A DNA stretch of 10,280 nucleotides from CAMYMG01 sp038259455 (GCA_038259455.1 JBBSOT010000165.1:1-10280); one strand, 5' to 3'. Numbered from the stretch's first letter, positions 1 to 6,707 are shown. Numbers and translations are program-made. The notes: generated by a model not told the origin, from the sequence alone.

Positions 1-306
1 TATGTTAAGGCGTCTTATCAGAGCCTGCGGGTCGAACCCTTGGCGCTCATGCATGGCCTTGATCGCCGTCCGCGCCCTGGCGATGGCTTCCTGGCCCTGC
101 CATTCCACGATGGTGACGAGATTGAATTCGCTGGACCCTAACTCCCGTTCAAGCAGGTAATCTCGTACGAAACCTGGTTGCTGGCGCAGCAATTCATGGG
201 TCTGCCGGACACGGTCCATGAACGCGTCCCTCGCCTGTTGCGGCACGGAGAACTTGTCGACCCTGAACACGGCGCCGCTGCCATCTGCCTGACTTTGCTC
301 GATCAT
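1..306 (-). CDS. ABM-domain (antibiotic biosynthesis monooxygenase-like) protein, 3' end outside window
   Basis: This is an open frame of 102 codons that leaves the window at base 1 without a stop, so the C-terminus is missing. The protein begins MIEQSQADGSG, then FRVDKFSVP and later QQPGFVRDYLLE and FNLVTIVEWQ. This is the beta-alpha-beta pattern of the dimeric alpha/beta-barrel ABM fold, a family of small cofactor-free quinone/phenol monooxygenases and related proteins usually about 95-115 aa long, so little should be missing. The start is ambiguous. ATG at 306 lies 12 nt after an AGGA (319-322). An in-frame GTG at 312 lies 6 nt after it and is better spaced, adding two residues. The promoter upstream carries a SoxR box, which suggests induction by redox-cycling compounds. 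The fold is fairly sure; the substrate is unknown, and the family includes non-catalytic members. Confidence 0.75.
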   Translation of the reverse strand, partial: MIEQSQADGSGAVFRVDKFSVPQQARDAFMDRVRQTHELLRQQPGFVRDYLLERELGSSEFNLVTIVEWQGQEAIARARTAIKAMHERQGFDPQALIRRLNI

Positions 307-367
307 TTCCACTGTCCATCCTGAATGAGGTGACCTGCTTCACCGCCATCGGTGCCGCATTCTCAGG

Positions 368-398
368 ACGCTACGACCTCAACCATTCTTGAGGTCAA
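368..398 (-). promoter_or_regulatory. SoxR-box promoter for the ABM gene
   Basis: Read on the minus strand, a -35 TTGACC (393-398) and a -10 TAGCGT (368-373) are separated by exactly 19 bp. The perfect inverted repeat GACCTCAA-N6-TTGAGGTC (375-396) fills the spacer and overlaps the -35. The core CCTCAA-N6-TTGAGG matches the SoxR box as I know it from the E. coli soxS and Pseudomonas promoters. The overlong 19-bp spacer is the hallmark of promoters that MerR-family activators untwist. The expected transcription start is near 361, leaving a leader of about 50 nt. No soxR gene is in the window, so the regulator must be encoded elsewhere. Confidence 0.85.
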
Positions 399-416
399 GC
401 GGAAATCGGCTCGGGT

Positions 417-2309
417 TCACTCCCCGGGCGCCACTTCCGGCGTGCGGCGTCTCACCACGACGCCGAATTCGTCGGCCTCGCGCGCCACCCGCAGCCGTTC
501 CTCGGCTTCGGATGCCTCGCGCTGACGGTCCCACATCGACGCATAAAGCCCCTTCTTCCTGAGCAGATCGGCGTGCCTGCCGCGCTCGGCAATCTCGCCG
601 TCTTTCAGCACGATGATCTCATCGGCAGTGATGATGGTCGAAAGGCGGTGCGCGATGACCAGCGTCGTGCGCCCTTTGCTCACCTGATCGAGCGCTGCCT
701 GGATTTCCTGCTCGGTGTGCGAATCGAGAGCCGACGTCGCCTCGTCGAGAATCAGGATCGGCGGCGCCTTCAATATTGTCCGGGCAATGGCCACACGCTG
801 CTTTTCGCCACCGGAGAGCTTCAGGCCGCGCTCGCCGACCATCGAATCATAGCCATCCGGCAGCCGCTCGATGAAGGAACCGATCTGCGCAAGTTCCGCC
901 GCTTCCCTCACCTCGGACTCCGGGGCGCTCATCCGGCCATAACGGATGTTGTAGGCAATTGTGTCGTTGAACAGCACAGTGTCCTGCGGAACCATGCCGA
1001 TGGCGGCGCGCAGGCTTTCCTGTGTCACCTCGCGCAGATCCTGTCCGTCGATCAGGATCTGCCCCTCCTGGATGTCGTAGAACCGGAAAAGCAGCCGCGA
1101 AATTGTCGACTTGCCGGCACCGGAGGGACCGACGATCGCCACCGTCTTGCCGGACGGCACGTCGAAGCTGATGCCCTTCAGTATCTTGCGTGCCGGATCG
1201 TAGGAAAACTGTACGTCGCGGAATTCCACCCGACCGTCGCTTACAGCCAGGGGAACGGCGTCGGGCCGGTCGACAACCTCGCGCTCCACGTCGAGCAGTT
1301 CGAACATGTTCTCGATGTCGGTCAGGCTCTGGCGTATTTCGCGATAGACAGAGCCGATGAAGTTGAGTGGCTGGGCCAGTTGCATCAGCATCGCGTTGAC
1401 GAAGACGAAATCGCCGATGGTCTGCGTGCCAGCCATGACTTCGCGTGCCGACAGCACCATCACGACAGCCATGCCGACGCCGAAGATCACACCCTGGCCG
1501 AAATTCAGCCAGCCGAGCGACACCCAGGTTCGCGTGGCCGCCTTTTCGTAGCGCCCCATGGACTGGTCGTAACGCTCGGCCTCCATGGCTTCATTGTTGA
1601 AATATTTGACGGTTTCGTAGTTGAGCAGCGAATCGATCGCCTTGGTGTTTGCGTCCGTGTCGGACTCGTTCATCTCACGGCGGATACGGATGCGCCAATC
1701 GCTCGCCTTGACCGTATACCAGGTGTATAGCGCCACCGTGACGGCGATGACGGCAACGTAGATCCAGTCATAGGCGATGGCGAAAACCGCCGCCGTGAAA
1801 GCGAATTCGAGGATCGTCGGCGCCGTCGCCAGCATGGTGAAGCGGACGATGGACTCGATGCCCTTGGTGCCGCGCTCGATGACGCGCGACAGGCCGCCGG
1901 TCCGCCGCTCCAGGTGAAACCGCAGCGACAATTCGTGCATGTGCTTGAACGTGCGGAAGGCCAGCTGCCGGACCGCGTTCTGTCCGACCCGCGCAAACAG
2001 CGCGTCGCGCAACTGGTTGAAGCCGAGCTGCACCATGCGAACGACATTATAGGCGATAACCAGCATGACCGGCGCCAGCAGGAAGTCCGGCAAGGGCGGG
2101 ACGGATGCACTGTCGCCGGCCAGTGCGTCGGTCGCCCATTTGAAGAAATAGGGTACGACGACCAATATGAGCTTGGCGACGACCAGGAATATCGTTGCCC
2201 AGACAAGGCGGGCCTTGAGGTCGGGACGCTGCGACGGCCACATGTAGGGCCAAAGGCTGCGCAGGGCGCTGAAGGTCGAGCCGGAATCACCGGATACGGT
2301 CGCTGGCAA
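417..2309 (-). CDS. Atm1-family ABC exporter (fused permease and ATPase)
   Basis: A 630-aa half-transporter that should homodimerise in the inner membrane. The N-terminal six-helix domain spans about residues 35-325 and the ATPase domain about 358-600. Visible motifs are Walker A GPSGAGKST (394-402), Q-loop Q442, signature LSGGEKQ (498-504), Walker B ILILDE (518-523), D-loop SALD (526-529) and H-loop H554, so the ATPase should be active. Residues R206, R210, N269, Q272, G319 and R323 sit at the positions I recall lining the glutathione pocket of Novosphingobium Atm1. Glutathione-derived or metal-thiolate substrates are therefore likely. The start is TTG at 2309, supported by AAGGAAG 8 nt upstream. 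It lies 21 nt after the ArsR-type gene and is probably cotranscribed with it. Length and topology fit the family (about 600 aa). The alternative role, Fe-S precursor export as in mitochondria, is less favoured because of the metal-type regulator. Confidence 0.9.
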   Translation of the reverse strand: MPATVSGDSGSTFSALRSLWPYMWPSQRPDLKARLVWATIFLVVAKLILVVVPYFFKWATDALAGDSASVPPLPDFLLAPVMLVIAYNVVRMVQLGFNQLRDALFARVGQNAVRQLAFRTFKHMHELSLRFHLERRTGGLSRVIERGTKGIESIVRFTMLATAPTILEFAFTAAVFAIAYDWIYVAVIAVTVALYTWYTVKASDWRIRIRREMNESDTDANTKAIDSLLNYETVKYFNNEAMEAERYDQSMGRYEKAATRTWVSLGWLNFGQGVIFGVGMAVVMVLSAREVMAGTQTIGDFVFVNAMLMQLAQPLNFIGSVYREIRQSLTDIENMFELLDVEREVVDRPDAVPLAVSDGRVEFRDVQFSYDPARKILKGISFDVPSGKTVAIVGPSGAGKSTISRLLFRFYDIQEGQILIDGQDLREVTQESLRAAIGMVPQDTVLFNDTIAYNIRYGRMSAPESEVREAAELAQIGSFIERLPDGYDSMVGERGLKLSGGEKQRVAIARTILKAPPILILDEATSALDSHTEQEIQAALDQVSKGRTTLVIAHRLSTIITADEIIVLKDGEIAERGRHADLLRKKGLYASMWDRQREASEAEERLRVAREADEFGVVVRRRTPEVAPGE

Positions 2310-2330
2310 GATGCTTGCTTCCTTTTGTTT

Positions 2331-2657
2331 TCAACGACCCGCGCAGCACGAACTGACGAGCGTGGATACCGACGCGCCAAGACCGGCAAGCGCTACACGG
2401 TCGATCTGGTAGCGCGACCGCTGCCGGTCAGGCGTGAACGTGACCAGCCCGGCCTCGACCAGAATCTTCAAGTGCTGCGAAACCGTCGACTGGGCGAGAT
2501 CGAATTTCTGGACAACATCGCGGCAGCAGCACGATTCCGCTTGTGCAAGATGGCGCACGATCTCGATGCGCGCTGGATGCGACAGGGCGGCCATGCGCGC
2601 GGCAAGCTGTCTGTCGATGCCGGACTGGCCGGGACTCTCATTGACGGGATCATTCAT
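2331..2657 (-). CDS. ArsR/SmtB-family metal- or thiol-responsive repressor
   Basis: A 108-aa winged-helix regulator. ALSHPARIEIVRHL (24-37) is the typical ArsR start of the fold, and the recognition region spans about 47-72, with STVSQHLKILVEAGLV. Three consecutive cysteines (C43-C45, in ESCCCRD) sit where E. coli ArsR carries its ELCVCD arsenite/metal-binding motif. A second pair, C104-C105, lies four residues from the C-terminus. Such cysteines usually bind thiophilic metals or metalloids or undergo oxidation; which applies here cannot be read from the sequence. The gene is the first of a two-gene unit with the Atm1-type exporter, and a palindrome overlaps its own start codon, which fits autorepression. 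ATG at 2657 has no Shine-Dalgarno and the predicted transcription start is only a few bases upstream, so the message may be nearly leaderless. An internal ATG at residue 22 is a weaker alternative. Confidence 0.88.
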   Translation of the reverse strand: MNDPVNESPGQSGIDRQLAARMAALSHPARIEIVRHLAQAESCCCRDVVQKFDLAQSTVSQHLKILVEAGLVTFTPDRQRSRYQIDRVALAGLGASVSTLVSSCCAGR

Positions 2658-2695
2658 CGTCTATCGACGATAAACGATGATGTGATGTCTATCAA
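2655..2695 (-). promoter_or_regulatory. Promoter and ArsR-type operator of the arsR-exporter unit
   Basis: On the minus strand a -35 TTGATA (2690-2695), a 17-bp spacer and a -10 TATCGT (2667-2672) form a good promoter. A near-perfect 25-bp palindrome occupies 2655-2679. Its 12-nt arms, CATCGTCTATCG and CGATAAACGATG, flank a single central base and differ at one position pair. It covers the -10, the expected transcription start near 2660 and the ATG itself. ArsR/SmtB repressors bind imperfect dyads in this kind of position. That the adjacent ArsR protein is the ligand of this site is inference. Confidence 0.75.
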
Positions 2696-2709
2696 GCCTC
2701 CCAGGAGGC
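2696..2709 (-). terminator. Weak hairpin between the LysM gene and the arsR promoter
   Basis: GCCTCC-N2-GGAGGC forms a perfect inverted repeat just after the LysM gene's stop codon and immediately upstream of the arsR -35. It lacks a U-tract (only CTTGAT follows), so it is at best a weak or Rho-assisted terminator. Confidence 0.3.
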
Positions 2710-2715
2710 ACCGCC

Positions 2716-4905
2716 CTATTTCGGGATGGTCGTCGCCCTGTCGCCGAGGCGTCCGAGGTCTGCCTCGGCCTTGCCATCGTCAGACTTCTCGGGAAGCTTG
2801 AAAACCTGTCCCGGCCAGATACGGTCCGGCTCCTCGATTTGGGTCTGGTTGGCCAGGTAGATTGTCGAGTAGCGCACGCCACGGCCATAGACCCGGTAGG
2901 ACAGGCGCCAGAGCGTATCGCCGCGTCTGATGATGACGGCGCTGTCGACATTCTGGAGCTTGGGCGACATCACTTCCGGCACGTCTGCGGGAGGTGGCGC
3001 GGCAAGTGTCTCACCAGCGCTTGGTGCCATGGCGACATCTTCCTGCCCCCCTGTTCCGCTTGCATCGGCAACCGGCGCTGCGGTGGCAGGCGATGATGGC
3101 GCCGGTGCTGCCGGAGCCTCGGACGCTATGGCAGGCGTCTCACCCTGCGCCAGTTGTTCCGGCTTGTCGGCGGGCGCCTCAGCCTGCGCCAGTTGCTCCG
3201 GCTTGTCGCCGGGCGCTTCGGCCATCGCTGGCGGCGCTGCCGGACCGTCATCAGTTGCCGGCGCGAGCTTCGGCGGCACGGCCGGGCTGGCCGGCGTCCC
3301 AGACACATCGGGTGCTTGCGGCGACCCGTCCGCGGTCTGGGCAGGCGCAACCGGGGCGCTGTCAGCAGGCGCTGCGGCCTGTTCCGATTGGGTGGCTCCG
3401 GATGCCGCGGGCGCTCCCGACGCTGGCTTTCCCGAAGCAGCATCGGCACTCGTGGCAGGCGGCGTCGTGGCTGCCGGAACTTCGGCTGCAGGCGCCTGTG
3501 ATACCTCAGTCGGTGCAGCAGCGGGATTTGGCGCTGGCGCTTCCGTAGCGCCCATTTCGGTTGGTGCAGCAGGCGCGACAGCATCTTGCGCCGGCTCTAC
3601 GGCTGGCGGCGCATCGGAACTTGCCGGTGCCGGTGCAATCTCCGTCGGCGCTGCGGCAGGCGCGGGCGTGGTTTCTGGCGCATCCGCAGCGGCCACTTCG
3701 GCTGGCGCGGCAGGCGCAACGTTGCCCAATTCGGCCGGCAGAGCGACTGGCGGTGCGATGGGAGCCTGCGGCGCCACAGCAGCAATTGTCTCACCGGGCT
3801 CACGCTCGAAAGGAACTGCGGCCCGCGCCGCCACCTTGTTGCCATCTGCCTCAAGCGCGTCCACACGAATGATATAGTCGCCGACAGGCAGATCGCGCTC
3901 GGCCTCGATCAGGTAACGCCCGTCTGGCGAAGACGTCGCATCGCCGAGGAGAATCTCGTTGGCATAGCCGCGCACCCGGCGTCCCGCATCGGCGATGCCG
4001 GCGACGAATATCTTGCGTCCGTCGATTTCGACGGCTTCGACCAGAACGCGCGGGGTTTGTGCGGGTGCCGCAGGCGCAACAGAGACAGGCGCTTCGGGAG
4101 GCGCGGCCAGCGGCGGCAAGGCAGCCTGCATCTGGTCCTCGGAAGGCGCATCGGCAACGGGCGCATCAGCAGCCGGCGCTTCGGCAGCAGGCACATCGGC
4201 AGCCGGCGCTTCGACAGCCGGCTCCTCGGCCGGCGTTTCAGCAACAGGCCCTGTCGCCGGAGCCGGCGCCTCGACCGTCGCCTCGGGGGCGGCATCGGAG
4301 GATGGAGCTTCCGGTTTCGGAAGGATGATCATCTGGGAAGGCTTGCCGGGCTCTTCGACAAGCGCCAGAACCTGGCCGTCTGGGGTTTCAGGGATCGAAA
4401 CGACCGCTGTTTCAACCGACATGGCGACGACGTTGTCGGGCGAGGTGGAGCGCAACACAATCTGGTAGTCGCCAGGCTTCAACGGCTCTTCAAGAACCGC
4501 CGCAAAGTCGCCTGCTGGCCCAGCCTTCGCAGACGCAATGACGTTCGAACCGACCAGCACCTCGACGTTCGCATCAGCCGTCGCCCTGCCCGCGATCACG
4601 ATCGACCCGTCGCCTTCCACACGCATCACGTCGAAGCTTGGTGCGGTTACCAGCTGCTTCTCCGCCTCTGGCGCGGCAGCCTCGGTCGGCGCGGCGGGTT
4701 CATCCGGCGTGGCCGGCGCACCGGCCTCGGGAGCCGGCACGCGACCATCCTTCGTCGTGGTTTCTGCAGGTTCGGGCAATGCGACGATCGGCGTTGCCGG
4801 TTTGTCAAACATCGGATCCAGCGCACCCGCGGCATAGGCGATCGCCAATGCCGCGGCACAACCGCCAGCCAAAAACAGCAAAGCCCTGTTGGTCGTCATC
4901 GCCAT
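2716..4905 (-). CDS. LysM-domain envelope protein with Ala/Pro-rich linker
   Basis: A 729-aa protein anchored at its N-terminus and probably reaching through the periplasm to peptidoglycan. Residues 8-27 form a single hydrophobic segment after MAMTTNR. Two beta-rich segments follow, about 89-172 (SIVIAGRATADANVEVLVG, GDYQIVL) and 285-369 (KIFVAGIADAGRRVRGYAN, GDYIIRV). They resemble each other and bacterial Ig-like folds. Residues 370-646 are almost entirely Ala, Pro, Glu, Thr and Ser. A LysM domain occupies 657-706 (VIIRRGDTLWRLSYRVYG, then IWPGQVFKLP). The start at 4905 is preferred: AAGGGG lies 10 nt upstream and the signal anchor follows at once. An upstream in-frame start at 4974 would put charged residues ahead of the anchor. 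LAGGC at residues 12-16 resembles a poor lipobox, but the hydrophobic run continues past the Cys. I recall LysM proteins of this architecture in many rhizobia; a precise function is not established. It is divergent from the LOG-family gene. Confidence 0.85.
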   Translation of the reverse strand: MAMTTNRALLFLAGGCAAALAIAYAAGALDPMFDKPATPIVALPEPAETTTKDGRVPAPEAGAPATPDEPAAPTEAAAPEAEKQLVTAPSFDVMRVEGDGSIVIAGRATADANVEVLVGSNVIASAKAGPAGDFAAVLEEPLKPGDYQIVLRSTSPDNVVAMSVETAVVSIPETPDGQVLALVEEPGKPSQMIILPKPEAPSSDAAPEATVEAPAPATGPVAETPAEEPAVEAPAADVPAAEAPAADAPVADAPSEDQMQAALPPLAAPPEAPVSVAPAAPAQTPRVLVEAVEIDGRKIFVAGIADAGRRVRGYANEILLGDATSSPDGRYLIEAERDLPVGDYIIRVDALEADGNKVAARAAVPFEREPGETIAAVAPQAPIAPPVALPAELGNVAPAAPAEVAAADAPETTPAPAAAPTEIAPAPASSDAPPAVEPAQDAVAPAAPTEMGATEAPAPNPAAAPTEVSQAPAAEVPAATTPPATSADAASGKPASGAPAASGATQSEQAAAPADSAPVAPAQTADGSPQAPDVSGTPASPAVPPKLAPATDDGPAAPPAMAEAPGDKPEQLAQAEAPADKPEQLAQGETPAIASEAPAAPAPSSPATAAPVADASGTGGQEDVAMAPSAGETLAAPPPADVPEVMSPKLQNVDSAVIIRRGDTLWRLSYRVYGRGVRYSTIYLANQTQIEEPDRIWPGQVFKLPEKSDDGKAEADLGRLGDRATTIPK
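3145..3222 (-). repeat. Two tandem 39-bp repeats inside the LysM gene linker
   Basis: Units 3145-3183 and 3184-3222 differ at only four of 39 bases and encode two copies of a 13-residue unit, AEAPGDKPEQLAQ and AEAPADKPEQLAQ. A decayed partial copy (GETPA) follows. The unit is an exact multiple of three, so gain or loss keeps the reading frame. Confidence 0.85.
4148..4222 (-). repeat. Five tandem 15-bp repeats inside the LysM gene
   Basis: Five 15-bp units resembling GCATCGGCAGCCGGC run head to tail and encode variants of the pentapeptide PAADA (PAAEA, PVADA and similar). They lie in the linker between the two Ig-like segments. Degenerate Ala/Pro repeats continue on both sides. Confidence 0.8.
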
Positions 4906-4934
4906 GTTTTCGTTGCCCCTTAGCCCTTGCGCAG

Positions 4935-4963
4935 GGTCTAACCCTTTTTCGCCATACCGACAA
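4935..4963 (-). promoter_or_regulatory. Possible promoter of the LysM gene
   Basis: On the minus strand TTGTCG (4958-4963), a 17-bp spacer and TAGACC (4935-4940) make a moderate sigma-70-type match about 30 nt upstream of the preferred ATG at 4905. A small dyad, AGGGT-N3-ACCCT (4933-4945), overlaps the -10. The match is weak and could be chance. Confidence 0.28.
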
Positions 4964-5019
4964 GAAAAGACCAACCTCGGGTCTTGACGTTGTTACGAGG
5001 AGAATCACCAATCGGTTTC

Positions 5020-5631
5020 ATGAACATGATTCGATCCATCTGCGTCTATTGTGGCTCGTCACCTGGTCGCGGCGACCTCTATATCACGGCTGGCACGGTG
5101 CTGGGACGCGCCATTGCCCAATCCGGCCTGCAACTTGTGTATGGCGGCGGAACCAGGGGCATAATGGGTGCGGTCGCCGATGCGGCATTGAGCGCCAAAG
5201 GCAAGGTGACAGGCATCATTCCACAGTTCCTGGTGGACCGTGAGGCGACCCAAAACGCGCTCCAACGCCTCGACGAACTCGTCATTACCGAAAACATGCA
5301 CCAGCGCAAACACACGATGTTCGAGAAATCCGACGCCTTTGTGGCGTTGCCGGGGGGCATCGGAACAGTCGAGGAAATCATCGAGATCATGACCTGGGCG
5401 CAGCTTGGCCACCATCGCAAGCCCATCGTCTTCGGCGATATAGGCGGTTTCTGGAATCCGATGTTGTCGCTTCTCAACCACATGCGCGACGAAGGCTTCA
5501 TCCACACGTCGCATCTCGTCGACCCGCTCGTGGTCGACGAGGCCGAAGCGATCGTGCCGGCCATCCTGGCCGCGGCTGCGGCTGACGACACACCGGCGGA
5601 AGGCGTCAGGTCAGTCATCGAGAACCTCTAG
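5020..5631 (+). CDS. LOG-family (TIGR00730-type) Rossmann-fold protein, likely nucleoside-5'-monophosphate phosphoribohydrolase
   Basis: A 203-aa single-domain cytoplasmic protein starting MNMIRSICVYCGSSPG. It carries the two signatures of the Lonely Guy family, GGGTRGIMG (42-50) and PGGIGTVEE (111-119), with the conserved Arg/Lys cluster just before (HQRKHTMFEKSDAFVALPGG). Characterised members hydrolyse cytokinin riboside 5'-monophosphates or AMP-like nucleotides to base and ribose 5-phosphate. The bacterial role is often unclear, and rhizobial members could contribute to cytokinin release. Length is typical (about 180-210 aa). ATG at 5020 is chosen because family proteins start just before the ICVYCGS strand. 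The only good Shine-Dalgarno (AGGAGA, 4998-5003) is 16 nt upstream, which is unusually far. The gene is divergent from the LysM gene and followed 97 nt later by the SRPBCC gene. Confidence 0.9.
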   Translation: MNMIRSICVYCGSSPGRGDLYITAGTVLGRAIAQSGLQLVYGGGTRGIMGAVADAALSAKGKVTGIIPQFLVDREATQNALQRLDELVITENMHQRKHTMFEKSDAFVALPGGIGTVEEIIEIMTWAQLGHHRKPIVFGDIGGFWNPMLSLLNHMRDEGFIHTSHLVDPLVVDEAEAIVPAILAAAAADDTPAEGVRSVIENL

Positions 5632-5648
5632 GGCCCCATAGGCCAGGC

Positions 5649-5677
5649 TTGACTGTTCTGGATGCCCGGCAGAAAAT
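5649..5677 (+). promoter_or_regulatory. Possible promoter of the SRPBCC gene
   Basis: TTGACT (5649-5654) and GAAAAT (5672-5677) are separated by 17 bp in the gap after the LOG-family gene, about 50 nt before the SRPBCC start. The -35 is good and the -10 is moderate. Readthrough from the upstream gene is equally possible, as no terminator is seen. Confidence 0.35.
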
Positions 5678-5728
5678 TCCCTTGGGGAAGCGTTGCGCCG
5701 CACATGCGTCAGCGAGGGGGAATTGGCG

Positions 5729-6262
5729 ATGATCAGATTTCTACGATGGATAATCTATCTGGCAGCGGCATTCGCAATTGTCGTGGTCGGCGGATCGTTC
5801 CTCTTGCCCGCCCAGGCGGTCGTTACCCGTTCGACCGAGATCGCCGCGCCGCCCGCCAAGGTATTCGCCATCGTCGGCGACCTGCGTCGCTTCCGCGAAT
5901 TCTCGCCATGGGCCGACCTCGACCCGAACATCGACTACAAGTTCGAAGGAACGGAGAGCGGCCTCGGCCAGATCATGAGATGGTCATCCAACAACCCAGA
6001 AATCGGCACCGGGACACAGACCATCATAGATTACGATCCGCCCAACTATCTGGCGCTGGCGGTCAATTTGGGCTCGATGGGCAGGTCGGTTGCCAGTTGG
6101 GACATTGTTCCCTCGAATACTGGCACCAGGGTAACCTGGGGCTTCAAATCGAAGCTCAAGGGTATTCCGGCCAAATGGTTCGGGCTGATGTTCGACCGCC
6201 GGATCGGCGACGACTATGAGAAGGGCTTGGCGAAGCTCAAGGAAGTTGCCGAAAACAGCTGA
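5729..6262 (+). CDS. Membrane-anchored SRPBCC (START/Bet v1-like) protein
   Basis: A 177-aa protein with one N-terminal hydrophobic helix (about residues 8-30, rich in Ile/Ala/Val) followed by a polyketide cyclase/dehydrase-type SRPBCC domain. The domain begins VTRSTEIAAPPAKVFAIVGDLRRF, which is the characteristic first strand and helix-loop, and ends with a long C-terminal helix (FDRRIGDDYEKGLAKLKEVA). This fold holds hydrophobic ligands in a deep cavity; the ligand here is unknown. The N-terminal helix suggests the domain is displayed at the periplasmic face of the inner membrane. ATG at 5729 is supported by GAGGGGG 8 nt upstream, so the longer frame from TTG at 5693 is not needed. The gene converges on the VOC gene, with only 19 nt between stops and no terminator hairpin. 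Confidence 0.85.
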   Translation: MIRFLRWIIYLAAAFAIVVVGGSFLLPAQAVVTRSTEIAAPPAKVFAIVGDLRRFREFSPWADLDPNIDYKFEGTESGLGQIMRWSSNNPEIGTGTQTIIDYDPPNYLALAVNLGSMGRSVASWDIVPSNTGTRVTWGFKSKLKGIPAKWFGLMFDRRIGDDYEKGLAKLKEVAENS

Positions 6263-6281
6263 CCGACATCACGCGAGCGGC

Positions 6282-6707
6282 TTACGTGCCAGCCGAACCA
6301 GAAGCGTACTGCGCCAGGAAAGCTTCAGTAGGCGCAATCGGCTTGATAACGTCGATCAAGACACCGTTGGGGTCCTTTGTGATGAAATGCCTCTGTCCGA
6401 ACGGTTCGTCACGCAACGTCCTCAGGATGGGTAGCCCTGCCTCCACCAGCCGCGCGTAGACAGCGTCAGGATCTTCCACTTCGAAATTGAGCAGTACGCC
6501 GGACGCCCGACCCCTGCCTTCGACCGGAACCGTTTCATGATGACCATCCAAGAGGGCAAGATTGACGCTCTCGTCCCCGGTCGACTGGAGATGCACGTAC
6601 CAGTCACTTTCGAAAATCGCCCTGAACTGAAAATGCTCGACATAGAAGGCAGCACTGGCGGCCACGTCATCTGTCATCAGAACCGGATAGTAGCTCGTGC
6701 ACTTCAT
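6282..6707 (-). CDS. VOC-superfamily (glyoxalase/bleomycin-resistance-like) protein
   Basis: A 141-aa single-domain protein with the two beta-alpha-beta-beta-beta halves of the vicinal oxygen chelate fold. The first half is YYPVLMTDDVAASAAFYVEH (6-25) and the second is VLLNFEVEDPDAVYARLVEAG (71-91), ending in FGQRHFITKDPNGVLIDVI (103-121), the usual C-terminal signature. Members include glyoxalases, dioxygenases and binding proteins that sequester antibiotics. Metal ligands cannot be assigned with confidence, so catalysis is unproven. ATG at 6707 is preceded by AAGGGA at 5 nt, so an in-frame upstream ATG at 6734 is not preferred. It is divergent from a TetR-type gene with paired operator-like sites between them, which suggests TetR control by a small organic ligand that the VOC protein handles. 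Confidence 0.88.
   Translation of the reverse strand: MKCTSYYPVLMTDDVAASAAFYVEHFQFRAIFESDWYVHLQSTGDESVNLALLDGHHETVPVEGRGRASGVLLNFEVEDPDAVYARLVEAGLPILRTLRDEPFGQRHFITKDPNGVLIDVIKPIAPTEAFLAQYASGSAGT

Noticed and set aside
375..396. The SoxR dyad read as a transcription terminator for the exporter gene
   Set aside because: It has no T-run on the minus strand, and its fit to a SoxR-type promoter (19-bp spacer, -35 and -10) is far better.
573..1730. 385-codon plus-strand frame opposite the ABC exporter, and 1914-2801 opposite the exporter/arsR junction
   Set aside because: They are shadows of the well-supported exporter, which has all its ABC motifs; the frames carry no recognisable fold.
3586..4923. 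Long plus-strand open frame (445 codons) opposite the LysM gene, with other long frames at 2930-3877
   Set aside because: They are complements of an Ala/Pro-rich GC-rich coding sequence, which leaves several frames open. The proteins are Arg- or Gly/Ala-rich with no recognisable domain, and the LysM reading has clear anchor and LysM motifs.
4933..4949. AGGGT-N3-ACCCT followed by TTTT on the plus strand, resembling a tiny terminator
   Set aside because: A 5-bp stem with a 3-nt loop is too small, and no plus-strand gene ends there.
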